Origin: Chthoniobacterales bacterium
GTDB lineage: Bacteria; Verrucomicrobiota; Verrucomicrobiia; Chthoniobacterales; UBA10450
NCBI GenBank assembly: GCA_013815325.1
Contig: JACDGM010000016.1
Location: 1 to 50,766 of the forward strand
Direction: 5' to 3'
Length of the DNA: 50,766 nucleotides
The translations under genes were made by a program, and so were the position numbers. Shown piece by piece: positions 9,678 to 20,044 of the stretch. The notes beneath the pieces are model-generated. The model saw nothing but the letters and a program-made list of their open reading frames with translations. It did not search any database and was not told the DNA's origin. Position 1 is the first letter of the stretch. Each line of letters starts with the position of its first letter.

Positions 9678-10403
9678 ATGCGGCGTAAGCAACAGCCCTC
9701 CGTCGGCGCGTCGCGTCAAACTAAGCGTAGCGTCCTAGTGGTCGATGACGCCGAAATTATTCGCCGGGGGATCACTGCCATTATTTCTGCCGAACCGGAC
9801 TTTTCCATCTGTGATTTCGCCGGGAATGAAGCTACCGCGGTGAAGTTGCTCGAACGTCATCAGCCCGATCTTCTTCCCCTCGATCTGTCGCTTGGTCATC
9901 GCGATGGAGTCCAGTTCCTGAAAGATATCGCGGGCCGTTTTGTCGGCACCCGGATCATCGCACTCTCCGACTACGGAGATCCGCTTTACGTCACCCGGAC
10001 TCTTCGCGCCGGCGCAGCCGGCTACCTCACGAAACACCCCAGCGCGGCCCAACTGATCACCACACTCCGTACGGTTGCTGCCGACGACACACTTCTCCGT
10101 GCATCGCGTAAAGCCTCCCAACGCGAGGTTCGCCCGCAAGCGGGAGCGCCCGCTCGTACCATCGCGAGCCTGATTGATAGGGAACTTCATGTCTTCCGAC
10201 TCATCGGCACAGGTCTCGGCACGAGCCGGATAGCGCAGGAACTCGGACTAAGCCGCAAGACGATCGAGACCTATCGCGAACACATTAAGCTCAAGCTGAG
10301 TTATCCCAACGCCGAAGCGCTCCTGAAAGGCGCTCTCGATTGGGCCGCTCTCTCTCAGAATGGATCGCCCGATACGCGCAAAGATCGGGGAAATCCCCGA
10401 TAG
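9678..10403 (+). CDS. NarL/LuxR-family response regulator
   Basis: The 241-residue protein has an N-terminal receiver domain: acidic pocket VVDDAE at about 21-26, phospho-acceptor Asp in LPLDLSLG, and the conserved lysine in YLTKHPS. A LuxR-type helix-turn-helix follows (LIDRELHVFRLIGTGLGTSRIAQELGLSRKTIETYREHIKLKL). The ATG at 9678 has AGGAG just upstream. It lies 98 nt after the WD40-kinase gene. No histidine kinase is present in the window, so its input is unknown. The PD(L)LPLD stretch deviates from the usual PDxVxxD but keeps the Asp. Confidence 0.9.
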   Translation: MRRKQQPSVGASRQTKRSVLVVDDAEIIRRGITAIISAEPDFSICDFAGNEATAVKLLERHQPDLLPLDLSLGHRDGVQFLKDIAGRFVGTRIIALSDYGDPLYVTRTLRAGAAGYLTKHPSAAQLITTLRTVAADDTLLRASRKASQREVRPQAGAPARTIASLIDRELHVFRLIGTGLGTSRIAQELGLSRKTIETYREHIKLKLSYPNAEALLKGALDWAALSQNGSPDTRKDRGNPR

Positions 10404-10918
10404 GCTGAGATGGGGAGAATCCCTACTTTGACGATTCTACGGCCAACCGCCTGAGATTTGTTACCCCTCCAACGGTTATTCATTAGCGTGAAAGATTCAC
10501 AGTCCTCAGCCCCGACCCAAATGAACTTTGACGTCGACCCACCCTCATCGTTTGCGCTTCAAGAACCACAGATAATAAAGGCGGGCTGGATCCGGAGGGA
10601 AGATATTCCGACCGCCCAAACGGATTGCGAGAAACTCCCCGATCCAAAACCTGCGCGCCTCTGACACAGATTCGTCGATCGGGGTGCGGCGGACCCGACT
10701 CGACCAAGACAAATCTCTTACTCGCAGATCCCATTCCAGAGTTCTCTACCACGACAACTCAGCGGGTCGCTCCCGAAGAACGCGAGTACCAAATCACCGG
10801 CGTCATCGGCGACGACGAAGTCGGCCAGCCCAGCGCGATCGTGAGTGCGGTCGTGCCGGGATAAACGCTCCCGCTTGAATTTCCCCCCACCGAGACCACG
10901 CCTCACAAACTCCCATTT
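10404..10918. other. Gene-poor stretch with possible FnIII-domain tail remnant
   Basis: No intact gene is recognised in these 515 bases. The + frame ending at 10864 reads REYQITGVIGDDEVGQPSA and then IVSAVVPG before a stop, which resembles the last strands of a fibronectin type III domain. Nothing upstream supplies the rest of such a protein. I treat it as a possible pseudogene tail. Confidence 0.3.
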
Positions 10919-12021
10919 ATGCCGAGAAAGCGCAACAAAACTAAGACTAGGAATCAAGCCCCCCACGTCTTAAATACACACCCGCCTGACGGAATTTCGA
11001 TCCAAGAGCTGCGGACCGGACTTAATATCATCGTCGATCTCATCCCTCGTACGAATAACAACCGGCCCGGAACCCCCCTGCACGCTTCGAAGATCACGAT
11101 TCACAATACCGACAACGACGAGCCGGGAGCTGACGCCAGGGCGCACTGCCTTTACCAGAAGGAGCTGAGGCACAATGGCGCCGCAAGGTCTCGTGGCACT
11201 TCAGCGTTGATGACGGAAGTATCTATCAGAGCTTGCCCGTCGGCGAAGTCGGCTGGCATGCTGGATCCCACGACGGGAACGCGAAGAGCATCGGGATCGA
11301 GATTTGTGAGAACAAGGGCATCGATCAGCAAGCCGCGAATGATAAGGCAGCTCGTCTCACCGCTCTCCTTTTGCACGAGCTGGGAATTTCGCCAGCGGGA
11401 AATGTCACTCAACATCACCTATGGATCGGCAAGAACTGCCCGGCTCTTCTCCGTAAGCCATCTAGTGGTTGGGACGCATTTCTCGTAGCCGTCGAGAATC
11501 ATTTCGCACAAGTGACAGAGGGTCCGGGGGAGAATGATGACGCTATTTCGCTCGATGTCCTCGCTTCCATCGGTGCAGCCGGAAGGCAATTAGGAGGAGA
11601 GCGATCGTCGGCACTCGATTTCGCTCAGCATGGCATTCTGTCGACCGAGTTTGGAGGTGGGAGTGAAGCAGGAATGCTAAGTGCCTACGGAGGGCTGATC
11701 GACCCGAATCACCCACAAGCAGCTCTGCCGGCCCGGATCCCACGGACGAAGACGCAGATTCTTGTCACGAATCCCAGTAACGGCCTCACCGTCGTCTGTC
11801 GGGTTAACGATGTCGGTCCTTGGAACACGCATGATAGTTACTGGGATCACGGTAGCCGCCCCGCTTCGGAAGCCCAGTACGAGCATCATCTACGAGCGGA
11901 GGATGGTCGCGTCCCCAGCAATCGCGCCGGCCTTGATCTGACTCCGGCAGCAATGCTGGCTCTGCGAGTGAGCGGGCAGGTCAACACGCGACAGGTGGTG
12001 GTTAACTGGCAATTCGCGTAG
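10919..12021 (+). pseudogene. N-acetylmuramoyl-L-alanine amidase (Amidase_2) with C-terminal DPBB domain, frameshifted
   Basis: The first frame (from ATG 10919) gives the amidase core start, with SKITIHNTDNDEPGADARAH carrying the first zinc-ligand His. At about 11160-11180 the homology moves one frame, to WRRKVSWHFSVDDG and VGEVGWHAG, then continues in the long frame to 12021. There TQHHLWIGKNCP supplies the second His and the Cys ligand. The C-terminal 90 residues (VTNPSNGLTVVCRVNDVGPW, then RAGLDLTPAAMLAL) look like an RlpA/expansin-type double-psi beta-barrel. The enzyme would cleave the amide between MurNAc and the stem peptide. No signal peptide is evident. The lesion is a small indel of uncertain reality. 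Confidence 0.7.
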
Positions 12022-12066
12022 GCAGCTTCGACACAGATGCAAGAGAACTAAGAAAAAAGCAATTCC

Positions 12067-14862
12067 ATGAACAAAAAGCAAAAACTTCATCTACCTTTGA
12101 CGGTGACGCTCGGTGTTATTTTCCTACTAGAGTGTTCTTCGCTGCGTGCTGGTCAGCCGATTACTCCTGTTGCTTTAACCGGTCAACTCCCGCCCGGTAT
12201 CGGGCCAAACACCGGATACGATCTCTTTCAAGAATTCACCGGCTCCCCTGGATTAAACGAGGCGGGCGAGATTCAGTTCAACGCGTTTCTGATCGGTGCA
12301 GGAATCAACTCGACGAACGACACCGCTCTCTTTGAGGGAGCGCCCGGCGCATTGCAGTTCGTCGCTCGTGAGGGTTCGCCTGCGCCAGGCTTGCCGAACA
12401 GAACGTATGCTCAGTTTTTCACTCCTTCGCCTCTGGATCGCTCCGGCGATATTTTCTTGGTAACGACTTGGACGATGGTAGTTTTTCACTCTTTGCAGGC
12501 CTGCCCGGAGCGCCGGCGTTGATCGCGAAGCCCGGGGATTCGATACCCGGCGGCCCTGGTCCAATCGCTTTCGTTGACGTCGCCAGTTATACGACTTTCG
12601 ATTCACAAGTTCCGATAACTGACGGAGGGCTTGTGGTATTTGGAGCGAGATTCAGCCCGTCCTTCGAGACAGGTCTCATTGTTGGAACTCGGGGAAACCT
12701 GGCGATTGCGGCCCTGACCGGCATGCAGGCACCGGGCCGTCCTCTGGGTGTAACCTTTACTTTGATTGATCTGCAGACTGTCTGGTTGCAGTCCGGTGGT
12801 AAAGTGCTGTTTCAAGGTGTCGACAGCGGGACCGATGAGACGGGTTTTGGCATATATTCAGGCACTGTCGGAAATATAGACCTCTTGGTTCACAGCGGCG
12901 ACCAAGCTAACGGGATTGGTCAGGGAGTCTTTTATGACATTCAGGGTGTGGCTTCGATTGCACTGAATGCTTCGGGCACGACCGCGTTCTCAACGGGCTT
13001 GAGCGGGGGTCGGCGTCACGTCCGCCAACTCGGTTGCTCTCTGGGTAGGTTCGTCTGGCGCGATTACCTTGGTCGCCCGGGCCGGAATGCAAGCGCCGGG
13101 GGTGGAAGCCGGGGTGACGTACGGGGTTAATCCTTTTGTGGGAAGCGCGACGACATTTGACGCTCTGATTAATGCTGCTGCGCAGCTTGTGTTCACCCAA
13201 TATCTCAGTACCGGGAAACAAGGGGTATGGTCGGGACCGCCGACCAGCCTAAGACTTGTTGCGTTGCAAGGAACAACGGCTCCCGGCTTGGGTCAGGGAG
13301 AAACTTTTGACGGCGATAGGCATGAACCGCCAGCGGTCACATTCGGATACAATTACTTTATCAACGACTCCGGTCGTATCGCATTTGCAGGGTGGATCGG
13401 GACACGCGCTGTGAACGGTGATCAAGCGATCTACGTCGGTAATCCAGACGGTGAATTAGTCTATGTGACACGTTATGGTGATACTGTTGATTTGGGTAAT
13501 GGGCGGACCGCTACGATAGGAGCCTATCCTGCAATCAAGGGATTCAACTCTAAAGGGCAGCTTTTGATTCACGCGAGCTTATCGGATGGCTCGGACGGTC
13601 TTTTTCTCGCTGATACAGCGGCAACGGTAATTACGAGTGCCACGAGCGCGACGGGTAAAGTAGGCACACCGTTCGTCTATCAAATTACCGGCTCCAATCG
13701 TCCGACCAGCTTTGGCGAGAGCGGGTTGCCTGGGGGCTTGAACCTGAACACGACAACCGGTCTGATTTCTGGAACCCCAACCATCGCGGGGACGTTCAAC
13801 TCGATTCTTCACGCCACCAACACAACTGGCCAAGGCCCGGATGCCACGTTGAAGATCACCATAACCTCCGCGCCAACTCCAACTCCAACTCCCACACCTA
13901 CGCCGACTCCGACTGTGACGCCGACGCCGACAGCCACTCCAACACCAACAATCACCCCGACCGCGACACCGACTCCAACCCCAACACCTTCCCCGACAAA
14001 CACGCCTACGCCGACACCGAGTGGAACACCCACGCCGACCGCGAGTCCTAGCAGCACGCCGACTCCCACCCCGGCACCCACTCCGCAGCCAGGGTCGGCG
14101 GTTAACATTTCGACCCGGCTAGCTGTGGGGACGGGGGACAACGTGCTGATTGGCGGCTTCATCGTCACTGGACGTGCCCAAGAAGGTGATCCTGCGCGCG
14201 ATTGGTCCCTCGCTCAACGTAGGCGGTGTCCCCTTGGCCCGCGCGCTCCAGGATACAGTGCTGGAGCTGCATGACGCGACCGGTCTGATCCAAGTAATGA
14301 CAACTGGCAGAGCGAGCAGAAGACGGCGATCGAGAAGAGTGGGGTGCCGCCGACCGATCCGAAGGAGTCAGCCATTGTGGCTACCCTGGACCCGGGGACC
14401 TACACTGCGATTGTCCATGGCAAAGGGAACGCGACCGGGATTGCCTTGGTCGAGGTTTACGATTTGGAATCGACGAACGGAGCGCAGCTCGGGAACGTCT
14501 CGACGCGGGGCAGCGTGCAAGCCGGTGATGGCGCCATGATTGGTGGGGTCATTGTCGGCGGCGATCTGCCCGCCGATGTGCTGGTGCGTGCGATCGGTCC
14601 TAGCCTAACGAGTCAAGGAGTCGCGAGTGCGCTGGAGGATACGACTCTGGAGTTACACGGCTCCGATGGCGATCTGCTCGCCTCCAACGACGATTGGGAG
14701 AGCACGCAGAAACAGAAGATCATCGACACCGGGGCGGTTCCGACCGATCCGCGTGAATCGGCGATTGTGCGCACCCTTGTTCCGGGGACTTACACCGCGA
14801 TCGCACGCGGCAAGAATGACACCACCGGCGTCGCGTTGGTCGAAGTTTATGTGCTGCCATAG
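12067..14862 (+). pseudogene. Large secreted repeat protein (propeller-like repeats, He_PIG, Pro/Thr linker, paired C-terminal modules), frameshifted
   Basis: The ATG at 12067 starts a signal peptide (KLHLPLTVTLGVIFLLECS). Repeats with the pattern ARxG-APG (FVAREGSPAPG, ALTGMQAPGRP, VARAGMQAPG, ALQGTTAPGLG) suggest a beta-propeller-like ectodomain. Next come a putative Ig (He_PIG-like) domain (GLPGGLNLNTTTGLISGTPT), a long Pro-Thr linker, and two copies of a module containing [25 protein letters not shown] and ESAIVxTLxPGTYTAI. That module is often seen in Verrucomicrobia secreted proteins. Frames change at about 12470, 13010, 14165 and 14300, and each can be rejoined by a small indel. The function is unknown; it is probably cell-surface or secreted. 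Confidence 0.65.
13873..14085 (+). repeat. Microsatellite-like Thr-Pro linker
   Basis: About 210 bases of degenerate ACNCCN hexamers encode (Thr-Pro)n with some Ala, Val, Ser and Ile. The stretch forms the extended linker between the Ig-like domain and the C-terminal modules of the surrounding gene. Such tracts are prone to length change. None of the frame changes I see lies inside it; the nearest is about 80 bp downstream. Confidence 0.8.
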
Positions 14863-14976
14863 GTCTGCTTCACGGAGATTTATGTGTTACTCGCTGATCC
14901 AGCTCGTTGGCGGCCGCCGCGGCCGCCGCTACACCGCTTCGCTGGGAGGGAAGAGAGCGGAAGCTTTCTGCGCTCC

Positions 14977-15410
14977 CTAAGCGATGACGTTACGACCCTT
15001 CAAACCGAAATGAGGTGCTGCCGTGAGTAAGTGCCGATTGTTGCTGTAAATGGCGTCAAAGCTGTTGACTGCGGCGCAGGTAAGATGCAATGCGTCCGCC
15101 GCCCGGCAAAGCACAGAATCAGGCAGTGCCGCCAGGCGCATGCAAGCTGACTCGATCAGTGATCGAGCCAGAGGGAGAAATGACCAAAGGTCTGCCGCCT
15201 CGTCGCGCGCGAATTGGCGGAGCACCTCGTGCGTCTTGCTGGGGCGAGGTTGCCTTCGCGCAGATGCCGTTTGACGGCGGAAAAGAAACTCGAGGCGACC
15301 GTGTAAGGCGCAGGCCCGCCCGGGATGCGACTGCGCCAGCGCTATCACCTGGGGCGTTCCCATTTCAGCCAGGTAACATTGCCTGATGTAGTTACTGTCG
15401 AATAAATCAC
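14977..15410 (-). pseudogene. PIN-domain (VapC-type) toxin, probable 1-nt lesion at the start
   Basis: The leftward frame ends with ADALHLTCAAVNSFDAIYSN and NRHLLTAAPHFGL, the second half of a VapC PIN ribonuclease. Its early part DSNYIRQCYLAEMGTP matches the usual first motif (FDSxxLVKxYLxE). The expected start MIYFDSN would be read from the GTG at 15410 if one T were added to the TTTATTC tract, so a single-base deletion is likely. Acidic residues D (start), E (GRLEF) and D (AADALH) are present; the fourth position is Asn (SNN) where TND is usual. The product would be an RNase toxin neutralised by the gene just upstream. Confidence 0.6.
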
Positions 15411-15610
15411 CGATGTCGCTCTCCTGCGAGATGTAGACCGACGAGTCAATCCGCACCCTTGGGAAGCGAAGCTAGACGGCGTTTTTGGAAATGGCTTGCC
15501 TGCAGCTTCTGCCGGGGCTGGCGCTTTGAGGACGGCTACTTCGCGTCCGCGATCGTTAACGCGAATGGGCTCGTCCCAGGCCTGGCGGACGAATCGGCGG
15601 GTGTGCGCAT
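15411..15610 (-). pseudogene. Remnant of the partner antitoxin (Phd/VapB-like)
   Basis: Directly upstream of the PIN gene on the same strand, one frame reads FVRQAWDEPIRVNDRGREVA followed by VLKAPAPAEAAGKPFP, the shape of a Phd/YefM-like antitoxin. Another frame then supplies RVRIDSSVYISQESDIG, resembling the toxin-binding tail (SSxxISExRDR). A frameshift between the two, about 15450-15490, is needed to join them. No start codon can be fixed. Confidence 0.4.
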
Positions 15611-15997
15611 GCAGTTAGTGAATCAAGATCGTCTTTATGTGTCCACAATGAGCAAAGTCCGGCAACCTGCACAAGGTAACTAATCGAGTTCGCGCGAGTC
15701 ACACTGAACGCTTTCGAAATCCCCCAGAGAGTGTAGCGGCGGCCGTGGCGGCTGCAGGTGCAACGAACGCGTCGGCTTTGCAGCGAATTTCGTGGGATGC
15801 GACGCAGGATTTCTCCCCTGGCGCACGACACGCCCCCATCTTTCGCGGCGACAAGACTACGGGAAACTTCACCGCGCTAATGCCGTAGAACTTCAGAAGC
15901 ATGAAATATTTCATCCGCGCCAGCCTGCCAAGGACGCCTAACAATCTTCTTATTTTTGTCTTGAATAAAATTTTGTCACTCCCCATCCTCCCGCTCG
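15611..15997. other. Gene-free interval upstream of the second ECF sigma factor
   Basis: I recognise no gene here. The last 100 bases are relatively AT-rich (ATTTTTGTCTTGAATAAAAT near 15951) and are the likely promoter region for the sigma factor that starts at 15998. Confidence 0.4.
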
Positions 15998-16774
15998 ATG
16001 ACTCCCGACCGGGCGACGGATGCGATGGGGACCAGCGGACGGTTCAATACGACACGCTGGAGCCTGATCCTTTCCTCGCTCGACGGAGAGACCGAAGTGG
16101 GAAAGGCCCGCGAGGCGCTCGCGCAGCTCTGCCGGATTTATTGGCGGCCGATCTTCGCCTACGTCTGCCGGCGCGGGCACTCAGTCCCCGACGCGCAGGA
16201 TTTAACCCAGGATTTTTTCGTGATGGTCCTAAAGGGTAATCTTCTTCAGCAAGCCGACCCGGAGCGGGGCCGGTTCCGCTCGCTCCTGCTCAGGTCACTG
16301 CAAAATTTTCTTCTCGACGCCCACGCCAAGGGGCGGGCGCGCAAACGCGGTGGCGAGGTGCAGCTCGTGGCGTGGGATGAATGGATGGCGGAAGCGCCCT
16401 CCCGCCTGACGATCCCCGCGGCGGTCCTGAACTCCTGGCCGGCGGAACGCGTATTCGATGTGCGTTGGGCGGCCACGGTGGCGGAACAAGCGCTCCGGCG
16501 CTTGCAGGAGGAGTGCGAAAGCCGTGGCCGGCGCCGGGTCTTCGATATCTTGAGCGGCTCGCTCACGGCGGAGCGGGCAGATGTGTCTTATGACTCACTT
16601 GCGCGCGAGTTAGGCGTAGGAACGGCGGAGATCAAACGCGCGCTCCATCGGCTGCGCCAGCGCTACCGGCAACTGCTGCGGGAGGAGGTGGCGCAAACCG
16701 TGGCGCAGCCTGACGACGTCGATGAAGAGTTACGTTATCTCTGTGCCGCGCTCGCGGCGGGAAGTGAGGCCTAG
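15998..16774 (+). CDS. ECF-type sigma factor of the kinase-linked group
   Basis: The intact 258-residue protein starts with FNTTRWSLILSSL (region 2.1), continues with IYWRPIFAYVCRRGHSVPDA and QDLTQDFF (2.2) and GRFRSLLLRSLQNFLLDAHA (2.4), and ends with region 4 (DSLARELGVGTAEIKRALHR followed by LRQRYRQLLREE). The TRWSLI opening and the roughly 50-residue spacer between regions 2 and 4 are characteristic of the long ECF factors of Planctomycetes and Verrucomicrobia. A Ser/Thr kinase follows 116 nt downstream, and no anti-sigma gene is present. This agrees with regulation by kinase rather than by an anti-sigma factor (inference). Confidence 0.88.
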   Translation: MTPDRATDAMGTSGRFNTTRWSLILSSLDGETEVGKAREALAQLCRIYWRPIFAYVCRRGHSVPDAQDLTQDFFVMVLKGNLLQQADPERGRFRSLLLRSLQNFLLDAHAKGRARKRGGEVQLVAWDEWMAEAPSRLTIPAAVLNSWPAERVFDVRWAATVAEQALRRLQEECESRGRRRVFDILSGSLTAERADVSYDSLARELGVGTAEIKRALHRLRQRYRQLLREEVAQTVAQPDDVDEELRYLCAALAAGSEA

Positions 16775-16890
16775 ATGTTAGACCGCTACCTCGCCATTTC
16801 AGTTGCATCAGCAATAACTCTTAACTCTCAACCCTCCCGCCTCTGCCCTGGACGGGCGACGCCGGGGCGAGCAACTCTCAACTTTCCCCC

Positions 16891-19649
16891 ATGAATCTCT
16901 GCGGCCTGACCGATTCCTTCGCGACCTTGCACGCCGCGCCTAACGAATGCAGGAATTGCCACACCACGTCCCGCATCGCGCACGGCCTGTGCCTGAGTTG
17001 TCTGCTTCGGGCAGGAGCGGATGAAGAGGAGAACGTCGAGGCGGGCGAGTTTGCGGCTGCGCTCGACGCGGTCTCTGTAGCCGACACCCATTGGCGGCTC
17101 GGGAATTACGAGATCCTGGAGGAGATAGGCCGCGGCGGGATGGGCGTGATCTATCGTGCGCGCCAGCGGCATTCGCGGCGGATCGTCGCGCTAAAGCGGG
17201 TGCTCGGGTATCACGCTGATTCCCGCGGGACGCTAGCCCGTTTCCGGCGTGAGGCGGAAGCGGCCGCGAGCCTCGATCACCCGAACATCTTGCCTATCTA
17301 CGAAGTGGCGGAGAGCGAAGAAGGCGTGCCCTACTTCAGCATGAAATTCGCTCCGGGCGGCAGCCTTCAGGAAGTCGGCCCGGCCCTGCACGACGATCCG
17401 CGCGAAGTCGTGCGCCTGTTGGCGAAGGTGACTCGCGCCGTCCAATATGCCCATCGCGAGGGGATTCTCCACCGCGATCTGAAACCGGGAAACATCCTCC
17501 TCGATGGCCGCGGCGAACCGCTCGTGAGTGACTTCGGGCTGGCGAAATGGCTCGATACCTCGAGCGACCTAACGAGAACCCTGACCATCTTCGGCACGCC
17601 CGGCTACATCGCCCCCGAACAAGCGAGAGGTCCGGCGGCCAGTCTTAAGCCTTCGTCCGACATTTACAGTCTCGGCGCGATCTTGTTCGACTTACTGGCG
17701 GGCCGGCCGCCCTTTCTCGGTGAGCACGCGCTCGCGGTCATCATCAGGCGGCCGAGAATCCCGCGCCAAAGCTACGTTCGTTAGTCAGAGGCGCCGATCG
17801 CGACCTGGAAACAATTTGTGCCCGCTGCCTGGAGCAAGAACCAACTGCTCGCTATCGCTCAGCGGACGGTCTCGCGGAAGACCTGGAGCGCTGGCTGGAA
17901 GGCCGCTCCGTCATGGCGCGACCAGTTTTGCCGCCGGTAAGAGTCTGGCGGTGGTTGCGCCGAAAACCGGCATTGGCGGCTAGCATAGCGGGCAGTCTTT
18001 TGCTCGGCGCCGTCGCCCTCGTGCGTCAACTCGAAACGCGCCACCTGGCCGCGACCCTTCAGGAAGATAAACTCGCGGCCCATTCGATTGCCGTTCTACC
18101 TTTTCTCAACCTCGATACCGCCAGGCCGGACAACGCCTTCATGCTTGCGATCGCGCACTCGTTGCAGGCGAACCTTTCCCGGTTAGGCCCTGCTCGCGTT
18201 ACTGCAGTTTTTCCAGCCAATCCGTTCTGGTCGGATACGGCCAGCGTCGCAGACATGAGAGAAGCCAACCTCTCGCTGCATGCACGCACCATTCTTACAG
18301 GTAGCGAACGCCTCGTAAAAGGAAAGCTGCGTATCTCGATGCGGTTACTGAGTGCCGCCACGGGCGACACCCTTGCGACTAAGTCCATGGACATGGCTCC
18401 GAACGGAGGAGTTATCGGAGAATCGGCCGGCGGCATGCTACAGCCGATCTATTCCGCGCTGGAGGCAACGGATTGGTCAGCCATAACTATTGCGGGGCGC
18501 GACCCGGGATTGCGTAACCAGACAGCACGCGAATTCATTATCTCAGGGCGCGAGTTGATGTTTCGCGATTCAATCGAGGACTTGGATAGGTCTTTGCACT
18601 GCTTGGAAAAGGCGATCGAACTTGAACCTAAGTCGGCGATCGCTCATGCCTACCTATCCGCGAGCGCTGCGAGCCGGATTCACTTCCAGTGGGATGCCCA
18701 ATTGTTGGCTAGGGCGGAAAGGGAAGCAAAGCAAGCGCTCCTGCTGGAGCCGGGGCTACCGGACGGTCACCGGTCACTGGCTGGCGTCTACTTTCAAACC
18801 GGCAGGTTTGAAGAAGCCTTGGAAGAACAGTTTCGAGCCATGGAAACCGGCGGCCCGGAAGAACATGTCGCAAGCTCTCTCGGCGAAACATTGGAAAGAC
18901 TGGGCCGACCTGTGCGAGCGATCGGCTGGCTGGAGATGGCTCGCTATTGGACGTCGCGACCCGGTGCCTATGACGCCTTTCTGGGAGATTGCTGGATCGA
19001 ACTGGGCGACGGGAAAGAAGCAGAGAATGCTTACCGGCGGGCCATGGAGTTACGGCCTGGAAATTCTGATGGGTGGGTGGGACTTTGTCATCAACGGTTA
19101 CTCGAAGGAAACAGTGCGGCGGCGCGCCAGCTTTGTCGGGAAAATCGCGACCGCTCTAATCGCGATAAAGCTTCCGACGTGTTCCCCGATCAGATGGCCG
19201 CGCAGATCGAATTCTTCACTCGAAACTACCCGGAAGCAGAGCGGCTCTATCGCGAGCTCAACGCCCGTGATCCGAGTAAAGGCGCGAATTTTTACGGTTC
19301 GGTGACTTATGGCTCTGCTTTGGGTCGTTTGCAACAGTTAGAAGGACAGGAAGTAAAAGGCCTAACGACACTAAGGCGGGTTAGAAGTGAGGAGTTAAGC
19401 TCGCCAACCAGCGTCCATAGCGGTGCCGCCCTTTATCGCCTGGCCGCGGTAGAATACTCGCTGGGAAATACTGCAGCCGGGCGTGATTATCTACGCGAAG
19501 CGGCCTTGCACGGCTGGAGCGATTTCCGGTCGCCCCGGCTCGACCCGCGCTTTGATGCGGCAGCGCGCGACCCCCATTTTGACCAACTGCTTTCAAATCT
19601 GGGAGACAAAGCTTTCCGAGATGAGACGGCAAACAGGCCCAGCCGATAA
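16891..19649 (+). pseudogene. Ser/Thr protein kinase - TM - TPR protein, frameshifted near 17747
   Basis: The first frame (16891-17784) carries an N-terminal zinc-ribbon-like pair (CRNC...CLSC, about residues 20-40) and a PknB-type kinase with GRGGMGVIYRA, VALKRV, HRDLKPGNILL, DFGLAK and GTPGYIAPEQARG. At about 17747 one base seems to be missing. In the shifted frame QAAENPAPKLRSLVRGADRD and LEQEPTARYRSADGLAEDLE complete the kinase lobe and run into the frame ending at 19649. That part has a membrane segment (AASIAGSLLLGAVALV), a TolB/FlgO-like domain (SIAVLPFLNLD) and about six TPR-like repeats. The whole would be about 920 residues, a common sensor-kinase layout in this phylum. Octamers lie at 16939, 17568 and 19361. 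Confidence 0.8.
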
Positions 19650-19700
19650 CAACGGCCTCAAATGGCGAGACAATCTCGCTCTAGAAAACGGGAGTAAACA

Positions 19701-19937
19701 ATGAGTAATGGACCAACAGGAGATTGGGAAAATGAAGAGAAGAAACGAGACGCAATCATCAGAGTCATGAGGTACATCATCGCAAACCCGGGCGCTGGGC
19801 AAGCCTGCGTCGGGAATGACGCGGCCGCGCGCCAGTTGTTTGAGAATCCAGGATTCGGTAACGTTAAGGTTCCACCACAAGGGCGCGTGGTAATCTTTGA
19901 CCCAGGCGAGGAGCATTACTCGCAGGCAGCTCGCTGA
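19701..19937 (+). CDS. Small protein of unknown function downstream of kinase
   Basis: A 78-residue ORF starts at ATG 19701, which is preceded by GGGAGTAAACA, a good ribosome-binding site. It is 51 nt after the kinase-TPR stop. The product has an acidic/basic amphipathic first half (WENEEKKRDAIIRVMRYII), then NDAAARQLFENPGFGNVKVP and GRVVIFDPGE. The helix-then-VxVP...VVIF pattern is loosely like nitrile-hydratase-leader-type small proteins, but no Gly-Gly leader site or modification enzyme is seen. I do not assign a function. It could be a kinase substrate or partner. Confidence 0.5.
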   Translation: MSNGPTGDWENEEKKRDAIIRVMRYIIANPGAGQACVGNDAAARQLFENPGFGNVKVPPQGRVVIFDPGEEHYSQAAR

Positions 19938-20044
19938 TGATTGAATTGTCTCCTGCTGATCAAAGAATGCCACAGGTCTCGCCTAACCCGAGCGACCGAG
20001 AGTTGTTAAGGTATGTGTTGTGTAGTTACATTTGCTGGCGCAAA

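Noticed and set aside
10458-10664. 68-codon ORF after the response regulator
   Set aside because: It has no family pattern, a weak start context and sits in a degenerate stretch, so it was not called as a gene.
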